Notes: generated from the sequence alone by a model not told the origin. Shown: positions 51,925-60,833, numbered from the stretch's first letter. The stretch: DNA of 64,000 nucleotides from Pacificoceanicola sp049341065 (GCF_049341065.1 NZ_JBMPIX010000006.1:1-64000); one strand, 5' to 3'. Program-made: numbers and translations.

Positions 51925-52472
51925 TGCAGCCCGTCTGGCCCGTGTTTCAAAATCACCGGAACGATCAGGTCTTCTTCGTCCTCCAGATGCCGTAGAAGCA
52001 TGTTTTCAAAAGACAAAATCTCCTCTCGAAAGACACCCGCCTCGGTCTGCCCTTGCAACACGCCATTTGCGGAACGTGTGAAACTGTCCAGCAACCCGTC
52101 CATCGCGTGGTGATCTTTGTCCAGAATCTCGAAGCCGCGCGCCAGAGCGCTTTCGCGGCGGCTGAGCACCGGAAAGTAGTGCATATCCTCGATTTGGTGG
52201 TGCCCGTGCAACTGCTGCACCAGCATCCCGCCAAAACGCGCAATCCTTGGGTTCAACTGGTCCGGCGCCAGCCGTCCGTCCACCGCCGCTTCGGCATCGG
52301 TTCCGAGCATGTCGCACAGCCGCCGGAACATCATGTGCCGGTCCAGCCAGAATTCGACCAGGCCGGCAAAATTGGCATTTTGCTGCCATTCGTCCCGCGG
52401 GAAATCCTCCAGCAGAGCACGCAGCGCATCGGGCAGTCCCTTGCGGGACTTCAAATCAAGAGTGTCATCCAT
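51921..52472 (-). CDS. Hemerythrin-domain protein
   Basis: The 183-residue product is a four-helix hemerythrin-type protein. The candidate diiron ligands are spread as DRHMMFRRL, HGHHQIEDMHYFPVL, DKDHHAMDGLLD and LLRHLEDEEDLIVPVI. Such proteins bind oxygen or nitric oxide or sense them. It starts 30 bases after the universal stress protein gene and probably shares its FNR-like promoter, which fits a role in the response to low oxygen. Confidence 0.85.
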   Translation of the reverse strand: MDDTLDLKSRKGLPDALRALLEDFPRDEWQQNANFAGLVEFWLDRHMMFRRLCDMLGTDAEAAVDGRLAPDQLNPRIARFGGMLVQQLHGHHQIEDMHYFPVLSRRESALARGFEILDKDHHAMDGLLDSFTRSANGVLQGQTEAGVFREEILSFENMLLRHLEDEEDLIVPVILKHGPDGLH

Positions 52473-52502
52473 ACCCGCAAGTTGCGCGGCGCGCGGAACA
52501 AG

Positions 52503-52916
52503 TCAACGCAGTACGTGCACAGCACATGCGGCATGGCGCACAACCTGCGTTGCCGTCGATCCCAAGAGAAGGTCCTGCATGCCCGGACGATGCGAAGAAA
52601 TGACGATCAGATCGACCGCGTTCTCATCGGCCCAATCCAGGATCGTCCGGCCTGAATGGCCCTCGATGACAAGACCACTCGCGCCGTCGATGCCCGAGGC
52701 CATATCGTTGAGTTCGCCGACGATGGCCTGACGTGCCTGCGACGAGTAGTCAGCGGGCAGATAACTGATCGCGTAGCCGGGCACCTTCTCCATGACGTGG
52801 ACAAGGGTGATCTTGGCACCGTCCGCTGCCAAAACCTGCGCAATCTCCAAAGCCGCCCGGGCTTTTTCGTCGCCACCGTCCTCAAAGGCGATGGGTACAA
52901 GAATGTTTTTGTACAT
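52503..52916 (-). CDS. Universal stress protein (UspA family)
   Basis: The 137-residue product is a single Usp domain. It has MYKNILVPIAF at the start, a hydrophobic strand ITLVHVMEKVPGY, DLIVISSHRPGMQDLLLGST near residue 120 (the G-2x-G-9x-G-S/T ATP-binding pattern, here with the first Gly replaced) and ACAVHVLR at the end. AGGAGG lies before the ATG. It heads a two-gene operon with the hemerythrin gene. Confidence 0.9.
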   Translation of the reverse strand: MYKNILVPIAFEDGGDEKARAALEIAQVLAADGAKITLVHVMEKVPGYAISYLPADYSSQARQAIVGELNDMASGIDGASGLVIEGHSGRTILDWADENAVDLIVISSHRPGMQDLLLGSTATQVVRHAACAVHVLR

Positions 52917-52968
52917 CTTCTGGTCCTCCTATCTGAAGTGACAGTGCTCCAGACTAACCGGGTGCGCA

Positions 52969-52982
52969 TTGACGCAGGTCAT
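52969..52982. promoter_or_regulatory. FNR-like box upstream of usp
   Basis: TTGAC-GCAG-GTCAT differs at one arm position from the FNR/FnrL palindrome TTGAC-N4-GTCAA. It lies 53 bases upstream of the usp start. FnrL control of a usp gene is known in Rhodobacter, so oxygen regulation of usp and hemerythrin is a reasonable inference. Confidence 0.5.
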
Positions 52983-53169
52983 GCCGCTTTCGTTCCTCAA
53001 TTCGACCACATTTGAATTATATTCCTGACTTTGGTGACAGAACGCGCCCATTTCGATCCCGTCGATCGTCAGAAGACATCCGGCAGGGTCATGAATTGCC
53101 ATGTGGGTGGCCCCTGTTCGGGCCGTCCGACCTTGGGGGTTCCCGGCTCAAACAGCAAGGAGCAAGCGG

Positions 53170-53862
53170 ATGCGTTACCTGATCGCAGAATCGAACTGGG
53201 ACATGATGACTTTGGCGCAGGATCTGGTGACCAATGGCACCCTTCTGACGCGGACGGACCGCCCCGAGGATCTGACTCACTACATGCAGATTGGTCAGGC
53301 CGATCTTGTCGTTCTGGCGGCAAGCCAACTGGGCCGCGATGGTGTCACGCTCGAGAATTTGCGGAACGTCCGCTCATGTGCTCCGATTGCCCTGATCGCA
53401 CGCGGCGCCAGTTCCGAGCAAAAAGCCGCCTGGCTTATGGCCGGAGCAGATACAGTGATTGATTCACAAATTTCATGCGAAGAAATGCTCGCCCGCCTAC
53501 AAGCCGTGGCGCGACGCGCTCATGGTCTTGGCCGTCCGGTACTGCAATATGGACCGCTGCGTGTTGACCTGATGCACCGCCGCGCCCATCTGGGCGACGT
53601 TCGGCTGAAGCTGACCCCAAAGATCTATGAATTGCTGGAATTCATCGCCCTGCGCCCCGGCCGCCTTGTCACGCGAGAGACCCTTCTAACTCATATCTAT
53701 GGCCTTGAGAATGAGCCGGATCCGCGTGTCTTTGACGTTTATATGTGCAACCTGCGCGCGCAGCTTTCGGCCTCGGGTGGCGCGGTGGACATCGAAACCG
53801 CGCGCGGCTCGGGCTTTCGTTTTGTGGTTGGCGATTTCGAAGCTGCAGCCATCGCCGCATAA
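53170..53862 (+). CDS. OmpR-type regulator with a degenerate receiver
   Basis: The 230-residue product pairs an N-terminal receiver-like domain (1-118) with a C-terminal winged helix (about 125-222: LKLTPKIYELLEFIALRPGR and DVYMCNLRAQL...GSGFRFV). The receiver lacks the working residues. The acidic pair reads ESN, the phosphorylated Asp position is Ala50 in DLVVLAAS, the Thr/Ser position is Ala77 and the Lys-Pro pair is replaced by Ser99-Gln100. It therefore cannot be activated by normal phosphotransfer. AAGGAG precedes the ATG at 53170. No histidine kinase gene is adjacent. Confidence 0.85.
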   Translation: MRYLIAESNWDMMTLAQDLVTNGTLLTRTDRPEDLTHYMQIGQADLVVLAASQLGRDGVTLENLRNVRSCAPIALIARGASSEQKAAWLMAGADTVIDSQISCEEMLARLQAVARRAHGLGRPVLQYGPLRVDLMHRRAHLGDVRLKLTPKIYELLEFIALRPGRLVTRETLLTHIYGLENEPDPRVFDVYMCNLRAQLSASGGAVDIETARGSGFRFVVGDFEAAAIAA

Positions 53863-53885
53863 GGTCTGTGCCCAAGGGTCCGCGC

Positions 53886-53916
53886 TTGCCGGGTTTCTTG
53901 CCCGGCCCGCCCCTTT
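53886..53916 (+). terminator. Probable terminator after the regulator
   Basis: GCCGGG pairs with CCCGGC around a seven-base loop. A C-rich stretch and then TTTTT follow, so the T run is displaced by about seven bases. It lies shortly after the regulator stop and before the DUF484 gene. Confidence 0.4.
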
Positions 53917-54010
53917 TTCTTGACACCAACAGGCGCACAGGGCCAAACAAGGGTCAACCAATTGGAATGATCGCCTCAAAAAGGGGCGGCCCGAGCAGCA
54001 TGAGACGCCC

Positions 54011-54721
54011 ATGACCAGCAGTACCCAGCGCATCGAAGATTCGATTCGGGAAACCATTATTTCCCAACCCGATATCATCCTCGACGATAAGGATTTGATG
54101 CACGCGCTGATTGCAGCGAATGAACGGGCCATGGGCGGCAACATCATCGACCTGCGCGGCATCGCGATGGAACGTCTTGAGGCGCGGCTTGACCGGCTTG
54201 AGGACACCCATCGTTCCGTCATTGCCGCGGCATATGAAAACCTTGCCGGGACCAATCAAATTCACCGTGCGGTTTTGCGCATGCTTGATCCGGTCGAGTT
54301 TGAACCCTTCCTGCATGACCTTGCCGGCGAAGTGGCGCAGATCCTGCGTGTCGACATGGTGCGTCTTGTGCTCGAGTCCGCCAATTCCGAGGGGGAGCCT
54401 GCGGTCAAACGCCTTGGCGACGTGCTGTCGGTGGCGGAACCCGGCTTTGTCGGCGCCTATGTGTCCGACGGCCGCGAAGCCCCTCTTCGTCCCGTGACCC
54501 TGCGCCAGATCGAAAAGGGCGAGCCCCGCATTTACGGCGATAAAGCCGAATGGATGCGCTCTGAGGCGTGCCTCAAGCTGGACTTCGGCCCTGGCCGCCT
54601 GCCGGGCCTTCTGGTCATGGGTTCAGAAGATCCGCATATGTTCACACCGCAGCAAGGAACCGACCTTTTGGCCTTTTTCGGCGGTGTTTTTGAACGGGCT
54701 ATGCGGCGCTGGCTGTCCTGA
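54011..54721 (+). CDS. DUF484-family protein
   Basis: The 236-residue product has the DUF484 pattern: an N-terminal helix with IISQPDIILDDKDLMHALIAA and IDLRGIAMERLEARLDRLED, then a GAF-like domain with VLESANSEGE, ACLKLDFGPGRLPGLLVMGS and FFGGVFERAMRRWL. In many Proteobacteria this gene lies directly before xerC, as here (12 bases). The role is not well defined; a link to chromosome or recombination control is inferred from that pairing. Confidence 0.9.
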   Translation: MTSSTQRIEDSIRETIISQPDIILDDKDLMHALIAANERAMGGNIIDLRGIAMERLEARLDRLEDTHRSVIAAAYENLAGTNQIHRAVLRMLDPVEFEPFLHDLAGEVAQILRVDMVRLVLESANSEGEPAVKRLGDVLSVAEPGFVGAYVSDGREAPLRPVTLRQIEKGEPRIYGDKAEWMRSEACLKLDFGPGRLPGLLVMGSEDPHMFTPQQGTDLLAFFGGVFERAMRRWLS

Positions 54722-54733
54722 GGCGGCGGCGGG

Positions 54734-55666
54734 ATGTCCGCGGCTTTCCAGATTTCCCCGGCGGCACGCGACGCCCTGCAAGGCTGGCTTGCCTCTGCCA
54801 AGGCACTAAAGGCTGCATCTGACAATACCATCAAGGCCTATCAGGTCGATGTTCTCGACTTCATCACCTTCCTGACAGCGCATCACGCCGAACCGCAGGG
54901 TTTGGCGCCGCTGTCACGGGTGACGACTTCGGACATGCGGTCGTGGATGGCGCATCTGCGCGGGCAAGGGGCGGCGTCGCGCTCCATGGCGCGGAAACTT
55001 TCGGCGGTCAAAAGCTTTTACCGCTGGCTGTCCGAACGCGAAGGCTATGAGCCGACCGCCGTCTTGTCTGCCCGTGCGCCGAAGTTTCAGAAAAAGCTGC
55101 CGCGCCCGCTGACCGAAGATGCCGCCCGCGCGATGATCGATTCCGTTGAATTGCAGGCCACCAAAGGCTGGATCGGCGCACGCGATTCGGCGGTTATCAC
55201 CCTGCTCTACGGCTGCGGGCTGCGCATTTCCGAGGCCTTGGGCCTTACCGGTCGCGATTTGCCCTTGGGTGAAACGCTGCGCATCCTTGGCAAGGGGCGC
55301 AAGGAGCGGATTGTGCCTGTTTTGCCAGTCGCCCGACGGGCGGTGGAAACCTACATCGCGCTTTGTCCGCATCCGATGGAACCGGACAAACCGCTGTTTC
55401 GCGGCGCACGTGGCGGAGCCTTGAACCCGCGACTGATCCAGAAGGTGACGGAAAAGGCCCGCATGCAGCTTGGCCTGCCTGCAACGGCCACGCCGCATGC
55501 CATGCGACACAGCTTTGCCACGCATTTGCTGGCCGCCGGGGGAGATTTACGGGCGATCCAGGAACTTTTGGGCCACGCGTCTCTTTCGACAACACAGGCC
55601 TATACCTCGGTGGATCAGGTTCACCTGATGAAGGTCTATGAGGCCACACATCCCAAGGCTGGGTGA
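54734..55666 (+). CDS. xerC: Tyrosine recombinase XerC
   Basis: XerC acts with XerD at dif to resolve chromosome dimers. The 310-residue product has the N-terminal core-binding domain (TIKAYQVDVLDFITFL) and the catalytic domain with Arg in GCGLRISEAL, Lys in GKGRKERIVP, HAMRHSFATHLL, the second His in LLGHASLSTTQAYT and the nucleophile Tyr in that last motif. The family length and the preceding DUF484 gene support housekeeping XerC rather than an element integrase. Confidence 0.93.
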   Translation: MSAAFQISPAARDALQGWLASAKALKAASDNTIKAYQVDVLDFITFLTAHHAEPQGLAPLSRVTTSDMRSWMAHLRGQGAASRSMARKLSAVKSFYRWLSEREGYEPTAVLSARAPKFQKKLPRPLTEDAARAMIDSVELQATKGWIGARDSAVITLLYGCGLRISEALGLTGRDLPLGETLRILGKGRKERIVPVLPVARRAVETYIALCPHPMEPDKPLFRGARGGALNPRLIQKVTEKARMQLGLPATATPHAMRHSFATHLLAAGGDLRAIQELLGHASLSTTQAYTSVDQVHLMKVYEATHPKAG

Positions 55667-55721
55667 GCCACAAACTTGTGCTAGGCTGGCGAACCAAAGC
55701 ATACTCCCTGAAGGAATCACC

Positions 55722-56324
55722 ATGAAGTTGATGAAATCCGACGCCTCACCCTTTGTCCGCAAGGTCATGGTGACGCTGCATGAAACCGGCCTTTTGTCCG
55801 AGGTCGAACTGATCGACGTCTCGACTACGCCGCTGGCGCCGGATTCGTCGCTGATTGCCGCCAACCCGATGGGTAAGATCCCGGCGCTGCTGCGTCCCAA
55901 CGGTCCGGCGATGTATGACAGCCGGGTGATTTGTCGCTATCTGGACGACCGCGCCGAAACAGGCCTGTACCCGGACGCGCGCCTTTGGGACACGCTGACG
56001 CTTGAGGCAACCGCCGATGGCATCATGGAGGCGGCCGTGCTGATCGTATACGAAGAGCGATTTCGCCCGGCCGAAAAGGTTTCGATGGAGTGGATCGAAG
56101 GGCAATGGGGGAAAATCGCGCGCGCGCTTGATGCGCTGGAAACCCGCTGGCTCAGCCATCTTCAAGGGCCGATGGACATGGGACAGATCGCCGTGGCCTG
56201 CGCGCTGGGATATCTGGACCTGCGCCATGATGTGCGCGGCTGGCGTACCGGGCGTGACGGCTTGTCAGAGTGGTTTGCAGAATTTGCCAAGCGCGATTCG
56301 ATGAGGGCGACGAATCCTGCGTGA
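55722..56324 (+). CDS. Glutathione S-transferase family protein
   Basis: The 200-residue product has a thioredoxin-like N-terminal domain with SDASPFVRKVMVTLHETGL, the cis-Pro motif NPMGKIPALL and the glutathione-contact segment MYDSRVICRYLDD, then a helical C-terminal domain. The catalytic position carries Ser in SPFVRKV, as in many bacterial GSTs of unknown substrate. The ATG at 55722 is preceded by AAGGA. Confidence 0.9.
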   Translation: MKLMKSDASPFVRKVMVTLHETGLLSEVELIDVSTTPLAPDSSLIAANPMGKIPALLRPNGPAMYDSRVICRYLDDRAETGLYPDARLWDTLTLEATADGIMEAAVLIVYEERFRPAEKVSMEWIEGQWGKIARALDALETRWLSHLQGPMDMGQIAVACALGYLDLRHDVRGWRTGRDGLSEWFAEFAKRDSMRATNPA

Positions 56325-56337
56325 CATGTTTGGGTTG

Positions 56338-56356
56338 GGCGGGGTTTTGCCCCGCC
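56338..56356 (+). terminator. Possible terminator between GST and the barrel gene
   Basis: GGCGGGG and CCCCGCC pair around a short T-rich loop. The following bases are TTCCCC, so the T run is poor. It lies in the 39 bases between two converging genes. Confidence 0.45.
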
Positions 56357-56363
56357 TTCCCCG

Positions 56364-57017
56364 TCAGAAGTTCAATGAAATGCCAATATTAAGAGCATTC
56401 GTCTTGATGTCGGTGTTAAACGTGCCGCCGCCGTCAAATTCGCCTTCGTTCGAGGAATAGGTGAACTGGTACTCCCCAAACATCGAAAACCGGTCGTTGA
56501 TCGGATAGCTCACACCGGCCAGCAACCGCATGGCCGGACCCGTGACCTGAAAGCCATAGGTGCGGGAGCCGCTGTTGTGGGTTGCATCCACGTGCGGGAA
56601 GGCAATCCCAAGACCGCCGCCGACATAAGGGGTCAGGTCGCCCCAACGCTCCGGCCAACGACGCAAGACGTTTGCGGTCAGAACGTTGTGGCCATCGGAA
56701 AACTCAAGCCGGGAAAAGCCCAGCGCGTTCTTGGTGCTGTCGGGCGCATAGGCCTTGGTGTGCGTGTACTCAAGACCAAAGCCCAGCGTTTCGCTGCGCC
56801 ACCATGTTGCACGCGCGCCATAGTAGGGCGGCATTTGAAACGACTTGCCGTCCCAGCCGACAAGTTCGTCGTAACTGCCGCCACCATTGGGAAGTTCCCC
56901 CGACAAGCGGCTGTGCGGCAATGTCTGCCATCCCGTGTAGAAGGACAGTTCAACTTCGGCTGCGGCGGGTGCCGCCATGCCTGCAAGCACAGCGGTGGAT
57001 AGAATCAGTTGTCGCAT
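56364..57017 (-). CDS. Outer-membrane beta-barrel protein (possibly LpxQ-like)
   Basis: The 217-residue product has a signal peptide (cleavage near PAAA-EVE) and alternating strands of an eight-stranded barrel, ending NALNIGISLNF with a terminal Phe. The stretch ELSFYTGWQTLPHSRLSGEL with PPYYGARATWWRSETLGFGLEYTHTKAYAP resembles proteins annotated as lipid A oxidase (LpxQ) in rhizobia and roseobacters, from memory of those sequences. The enzymatic role is not proven. An Ail/OmpW-like barrel is the alternative. Confidence 0.75.
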   Translation of the reverse strand: MRQLILSTAVLAGMAAPAAAEVELSFYTGWQTLPHSRLSGELPNGGGSYDELVGWDGKSFQMPPYYGARATWWRSETLGFGLEYTHTKAYAPDSTKNALGFSRLEFSDGHNVLTANVLRRWPERWGDLTPYVGGGLGIAFPHVDATHNSGSRTYGFQVTGPAMRLLAGVSYPINDRFSMFGEYQFTYSSNEGEFDGGGTFNTDIKTNALNIGISLNF

Positions 57018-57229
57018 CGATGCGCCCTCAATGTCTCGGCGCTACCTTAATCACCCGCACAACCGCGTTTCAACCGCGACACATCCGCGCTTATTGTCCC
57101 GCAAGGCTTTTGTGTGCTGGACGCCTCAGGTTAGCCCCGCTAAATACCGCCGCGGAACGGCTGTGGAATCCCACGGTCTCAGGTTGTATTGCGGCCGACG
57201 AATGGCCCCGAAGCAATGGAGCAAATCTC

Positions 57230-57793
57230 GTGTCACACGCAGAAGATCAAGCAGGCACCCGTAGAGACTTTCTCTACTATGCCACCGCTGGCGCCGGGGC
57301 CGTCGCCACGGGCGCGGCCGTCTGGCCGCTTGTCAATCAAATGAACCCCTCGGCCGACGTCCGGGCGCTTTCGAGCATTCGGGTTGATGTGTCCGGTGTC
57401 GATACCGGCACGCAGCTTACGGTGAAATGGCTGGGCAAGCCGGTCTTCATCCGTCGCCGCACAGAAAAAGAGATCGAGGAAGGCCGCGCGGTCAATCTGG
57501 CCGATCTGGTCGACCAGAATGCCGAAAACGCCAACATCGATGCAGCCGCACCGGCCACCGATGAGAACCGCACCCTGGACGAAGCCGGCGAATGGCTGGT
57601 CATGATGGGTGTGTGTACGCACTTGGGCTGTGTGCCACTGGGCAACAACTCTGGTGAATACGACGGCTGGTTCTGCCCCTGCCACGGCTCGCACTACGAC
57701 ACCGCCGGTCGGATCCGCAAAGGGCCCGCGCCGCGCAACCTCCCGGTGCCGAAGGCGGCATTCGCCGACGACACCACAATTCTGCTGGGATAA
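57230..57793 (+). CDS. petA: Rieske iron-sulfur subunit of cytochrome bc1
   Basis: PetA carries the 2Fe-2S cluster that takes electrons from ubiquinol. The product of 187 residues starts (as GTG) SHAEDQAGTRRDFLYYATAG, a Tat-type signal anchor with the RRDFL motif. The cluster ligands lie in CTHLGC and CPCHGSH. The sequence closely follows the Rhodobacter capsulatus protein. It opens the petABC operon, and petB follows after 12 bases. Confidence 0.97.
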   Translation: MSHAEDQAGTRRDFLYYATAGAGAVATGAAVWPLVNQMNPSADVRALSSIRVDVSGVDTGTQLTVKWLGKPVFIRRRTEKEIEEGRAVNLADLVDQNAENANIDAAAPATDENRTLDEAGEWLVMMGVCTHLGCVPLGNNSGEYDGWFCPCHGSHYDTAGRIRKGPAPRNLPVPKAAFADDTTILLG

Positions 57794-57805
57794 GGAAACG
57801 CGCAC

Positions 57806-59143
57806 ATGTCCGGTATTCCGCACGACCATTACGAACCCAAGACCAATGGCGAGAAGTGGCTGCACAAGCGGCTTCCCATTCTCGGGCTGGTCTATGACAC
57901 CATCATGATCCCCACCCCCAAGAACCTGAACTGGTGGTGGATTTGGGGCATCGTGCTGGCCTATTGCTTGGTGCACATGATCGTCACAGGCATTGTGCTT
58001 GTCATGCACTACACCCCCCACGTGGACATGGCCTTTGCCTCCGTCGAGCACATCATGCGCGACGTGAACGGCGGCTACATGATCCGTTACCTGCACGCGA
58101 ACGGCGCCTCGCTGTTCTTCGTGGCCGTCTACATCCACATCTTCCGCGGTCTCTACTACGGCTCTTACAAGGCCCCGCGCGAGATCACGTGGATCGTCGG
58201 CATGCTGATCTACCTTGCTATGATGGGCACCGCCTTCATGGGCTACGTTCTGCCTTGGGGTCAGATGTCCTTCTGGGGCGCGACGGTTATCACCGGTCTG
58301 TTCGGTGCGATCCCGCTGATCGGTGAGCCGATCCAGACCTGGCTGCTTGGCGGACCTGCCGTCGACAACGCGACGCTGAACCGCTTCTTCTCGTTGCACT
58401 ACCTGCTGCCCTTCGTGATCGCTGCGCTTGTCGCCGTTCACATCTGGGCGTTCCACACCACGGGCAACAACAACCCGACCGGTGTTGAAGTGCGCCGCGA
58501 CTCCAAAGCCTCGGTCGAGAAAGACACCCTGCCGTTCTGGCCCTACTTCGTGATCAAGGACGTCTTTGCCCTTGCCGTTGTTCTGGCTGTCTTCTTCGCT
58601 GTCGTCGGCTTCATGCCCAACTATCTGGGCCACCCCGACAACTACCTTGAGGCCAACCCGCTTTCGACCCCTGCACACATCGTTCCGGAATGGTACTTCC
58701 TGCCGTTCTACGCGATCCTGCGTGCATTCACCTCTGAGGTATGGGTTGTTCAGATCGCGTCCTTCGTGACCGGCGGCATCATCGACGCCAAGTTCTTTGG
58801 TGTTCTGGCGATGTTCGGTGCGATTGCCGTGATGGCACTGGCGCCTTGGCTGGACACCTCTTCGGTTCGTTCGGCCCGTTTCCGTCCGATGCTGAAGTGG
58901 TGGTTCTGGCTTCTGGCCCTGGACTTCATGGTGCTGATGTGGCTGGGCGCAATGCCCGCAGAAGAGCCCTATGCCAGCTTCTCGCTGATCGCCGCGGCCT
59001 ACTGGTTCGCCTACTTCCTGGTCATCCTGCCGCTCATGGGCGTGATCGAGAAGCCGCTGCCGACACCGGATACGATCGAGGCAGACTTCAACGATCACTA
59101 TGGCAAAGCCAAAGGTGACGCAGCCGGCACCCCGGCTGAGTAA
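57806..59143 (+). CDS. petB: Cytochrome b of the bc1 complex
   Basis: Cytochrome b holds the low- and high-potential hemes and both quinone sites. The 445-residue product has eight membrane segments and the heme-ligand helices (VHMIVTGIVLVMHYTPH and LHYLLPFVIAALVAVHIWAFH). It also has the Qo-site PEWY motif in IVPEWYFLPFYAILRAF and the GYVLPWGQMSFWGATV segment. It sits between petA and petC in the usual order. Confidence 0.98.
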   Translation: MSGIPHDHYEPKTNGEKWLHKRLPILGLVYDTIMIPTPKNLNWWWIWGIVLAYCLVHMIVTGIVLVMHYTPHVDMAFASVEHIMRDVNGGYMIRYLHANGASLFFVAVYIHIFRGLYYGSYKAPREITWIVGMLIYLAMMGTAFMGYVLPWGQMSFWGATVITGLFGAIPLIGEPIQTWLLGGPAVDNATLNRFFSLHYLLPFVIAALVAVHIWAFHTTGNNNPTGVEVRRDSKASVEKDTLPFWPYFVIKDVFALAVVLAVFFAVVGFMPNYLGHPDNYLEANPLSTPAHIVPEWYFLPFYAILRAFTSEVWVVQIASFVTGGIIDAKFFGVLAMFGAIAVMALAPWLDTSSVRSARFRPMLKWWFWLLALDFMVLMWLGAMPAEEPYASFSLIAAAYWFAYFLVILPLMGVIEKPLPTPDTIEADFNDHYGKAKGDAAGTPAE

Positions 59144-59161
59144 TCGAAAGGACCGTATGAG

Positions 59162-60013
59162 ATGTTCAAGAAACTCACCCTCTCGGCCCTGACGGCCCTG
59201 ACGCTCTCTGCCGGTGGCGCATTCGCTGCCGGTGGCGAGTCCCACGTCGAGGACTTTCAGTTCTCGTTCGAAGGCCCCTTCGGCACCTTTGACCAGAACC
59301 AGCTGCAGCGCGGCCTTCAGATCTTCACCGAAGTCTGCTCTGCCTGCCACGGTATCAAGTACGTTCCGATCCGGACGCTGAGCGATGAAGGCGGGCCGCA
59401 ACTGCCAGAAGATCAGGTACGCGCCTATGCCGAGCAGAACTTCGAAGTCTTTGACGCCGAACTGGATGATTTCCGTCCGGCCAAACCATCGGATCACTTC
59501 CCTGCCAACACTGGTGTCGGCGCCCCTGACCTGTCGTTGATGGCGAAGGCGCGCGCGGGCTTCCACGGCCCTTATGGTCTGGGCATCAACCAGTTCATCA
59601 AAGGCATGGGCGGCCCCGAGTATATCGCTTCTCTGCTGAACGGTTACCACGAAGCTCCCGAATGTGCGCCCGAAGATTTTGAAGGCTATTACAACACGGT
59701 GTTTGCGGCCGGCGGTTACCCTGACGAGTGCAAGGACGAGAACGGCAATCACCTGTACCCCGGCAGCTGGATTGCCATGGCAGCACCGCTTTATGGTGAA
59801 GACGTCGAGTTTGCCGATGGCCACTCGAATGAGCTGCACCACGAAGCGCAAGACGTCGCGGCCTTCCTGATGTGGACTGCCGAGCCTAAGATGATGGCGC
59901 GCAAGCAAGCCGGTTTCACCGGCGTGCTGTTCCTCGTGATCCTCTCGGTGCTGCTTTACCTGACAAACAAGCGTCTGTGGACGCCGGTCAAGCGCAAAGC
60001 CAAAGAAGACTAA
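59162..60013 (+). CDS. petC: Cytochrome c1
   Basis: Cytochrome c1 passes electrons to soluble cytochromes. The 283-residue product has a signal peptide (cleavage near AFA-AGG), heme-binding CSACH at residues 59-63, the probable axial Met in WIAMAAPLYGEDVEF and a C-terminal membrane anchor (VLFLVILSVLLYLTNKRLW). It ends the operon, and a strong terminator follows. Confidence 0.97.
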   Translation: MFKKLTLSALTALTLSAGGAFAAGGESHVEDFQFSFEGPFGTFDQNQLQRGLQIFTEVCSACHGIKYVPIRTLSDEGGPQLPEDQVRAYAEQNFEVFDAELDDFRPAKPSDHFPANTGVGAPDLSLMAKARAGFHGPYGLGINQFIKGMGGPEYIASLLNGYHEAPECAPEDFEGYYNTVFAAGGYPDECKDENGNHLYPGSWIAMAAPLYGEDVEFADGHSNELHHEAQDVAAFLMWTAEPKMMARKQAGFTGVLFLVILSVLLYLTNKRLWTPVKRKAKED

Positions 60014-60038
60014 GGCGCGTCAATGACCGCTGATTTGG

Positions 60039-60068
60039 AAAGCCCCGCCCTATTCGGCGGGGCTTTTT
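60039..60068 (+). terminator. Terminator of petABC
   Basis: AGCCCCGCC pairs with GGCGGGGCT around a six-base loop, with TTTT following. It lies about 26 bases after the petC stop. Confidence 0.92.
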
Positions 60069-60125
60069 CGTTTTCCAAAAGTTTTCAGATTGCGGGTCTG
60101 ATCGACTTGGCCACTCAGGTCCTTT

Positions 60126-60833
60126 TCACCCCGCGCCCGCGCCCAGGTAGGCCTGCAACGCCTCTGGTGGGTCATCAAACAATGCTTTCGTCTCGACCGG
60201 TGCATGAACCCTGCCCTGGTCGACGAAAACCACCTCCTGCGCAAAATTGCGGGCGTCGGAGGGGTCGTGACTGACCAGAAGCACCAGGGCGCCAGATGCC
60301 TTGGCCACCATTGTAACCTCTTCCAGCATCTCTGCCCGCAGGGCCGGGCCAAGTGCCGCAAAGGGCTCGTCGAGCAGGATGATCGGCCGCGCCTGCAACA
60401 GCACCCGCGCGAGAGCCCCCCTCGCCTGCTGCCCACCCGACAGCGCGCCGGGTTTGCGACCTGCCAAACCCGCCAGCCCCATTCGGCTGATCGCGGAGTC
60501 GACGCGCTCTGCTTCCTCGGGTTGCAATCGTCCGCCATCTGGCCGCAAGGCCAGCCCGAGATTGCGGACAAGGCTCAAATGCGGAAACAGGTTCTGATCC
60601 TGAAACAGCATGGACACCGGGCGGTCTTGCGGCGGCAAAGCGGAAAGGTCTCTGCCCTGCCACGACACGCGCCCCTGATCCAGCGTCAAAAAACCGGCAA
60701 TGACATCCAGCAAGGTCGATTTTCCCGCCCCGGACGGCCCGATCACCGCGACCTGGCGGCCCGGTGCCAGCGAAAACTCGCCCTCCAGCGTAAAGCCGTC
60801 CATGACCACGCGCATTGCATCAAGCACCAGCAC
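60126..60833 (-). CDS. thiQ: Thiamine ABC transporter ATP-binding protein
   Basis: ThiQ drives uptake of thiamine and its phosphates. The product of about 235 residues has Walker A GPSGAGKSTLL, the Q loop FQDQNLFPHLS, the signature LSGGQQARGALARVLL, Walker B IILLDEPFAALGP and the H-loop VSHDPSDA. The start is uncertain. A GAGGAGG Shine-Dalgarno site best fits GTG at 60833, which lies inside thiP, so translation is coupled. A TTG at 60854 is a poorer alternative. Confidence 0.92.
   Translation of the reverse strand: MLVLDAMRVVMDGFTLEGEFSLAPGRQVAVIGPSGAGKSTLLDVIAGFLTLDQGRVSWQGRDLSALPPQDRPVSMLFQDQNLFPHLSLVRNLGLALRPDGGRLQPEEAERVDSAISRMGLAGLAGRKPGALSGGQQARGALARVLLQARPIILLDEPFAALGPALRAEMLEEVTMVAKASGALVLLVSHDPSDARNFAQEVVFVDQGRVHAPVETKALFDDPPEALQAYLGAGAG

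Noticed and set aside
57233..59908. Very long minus-strand open frame opposite petABC
   Set aside because: It is antisense to three unmistakable genes and its sequence is rich in His, Arg and Gln, as expected for a mirror of conserved codons.
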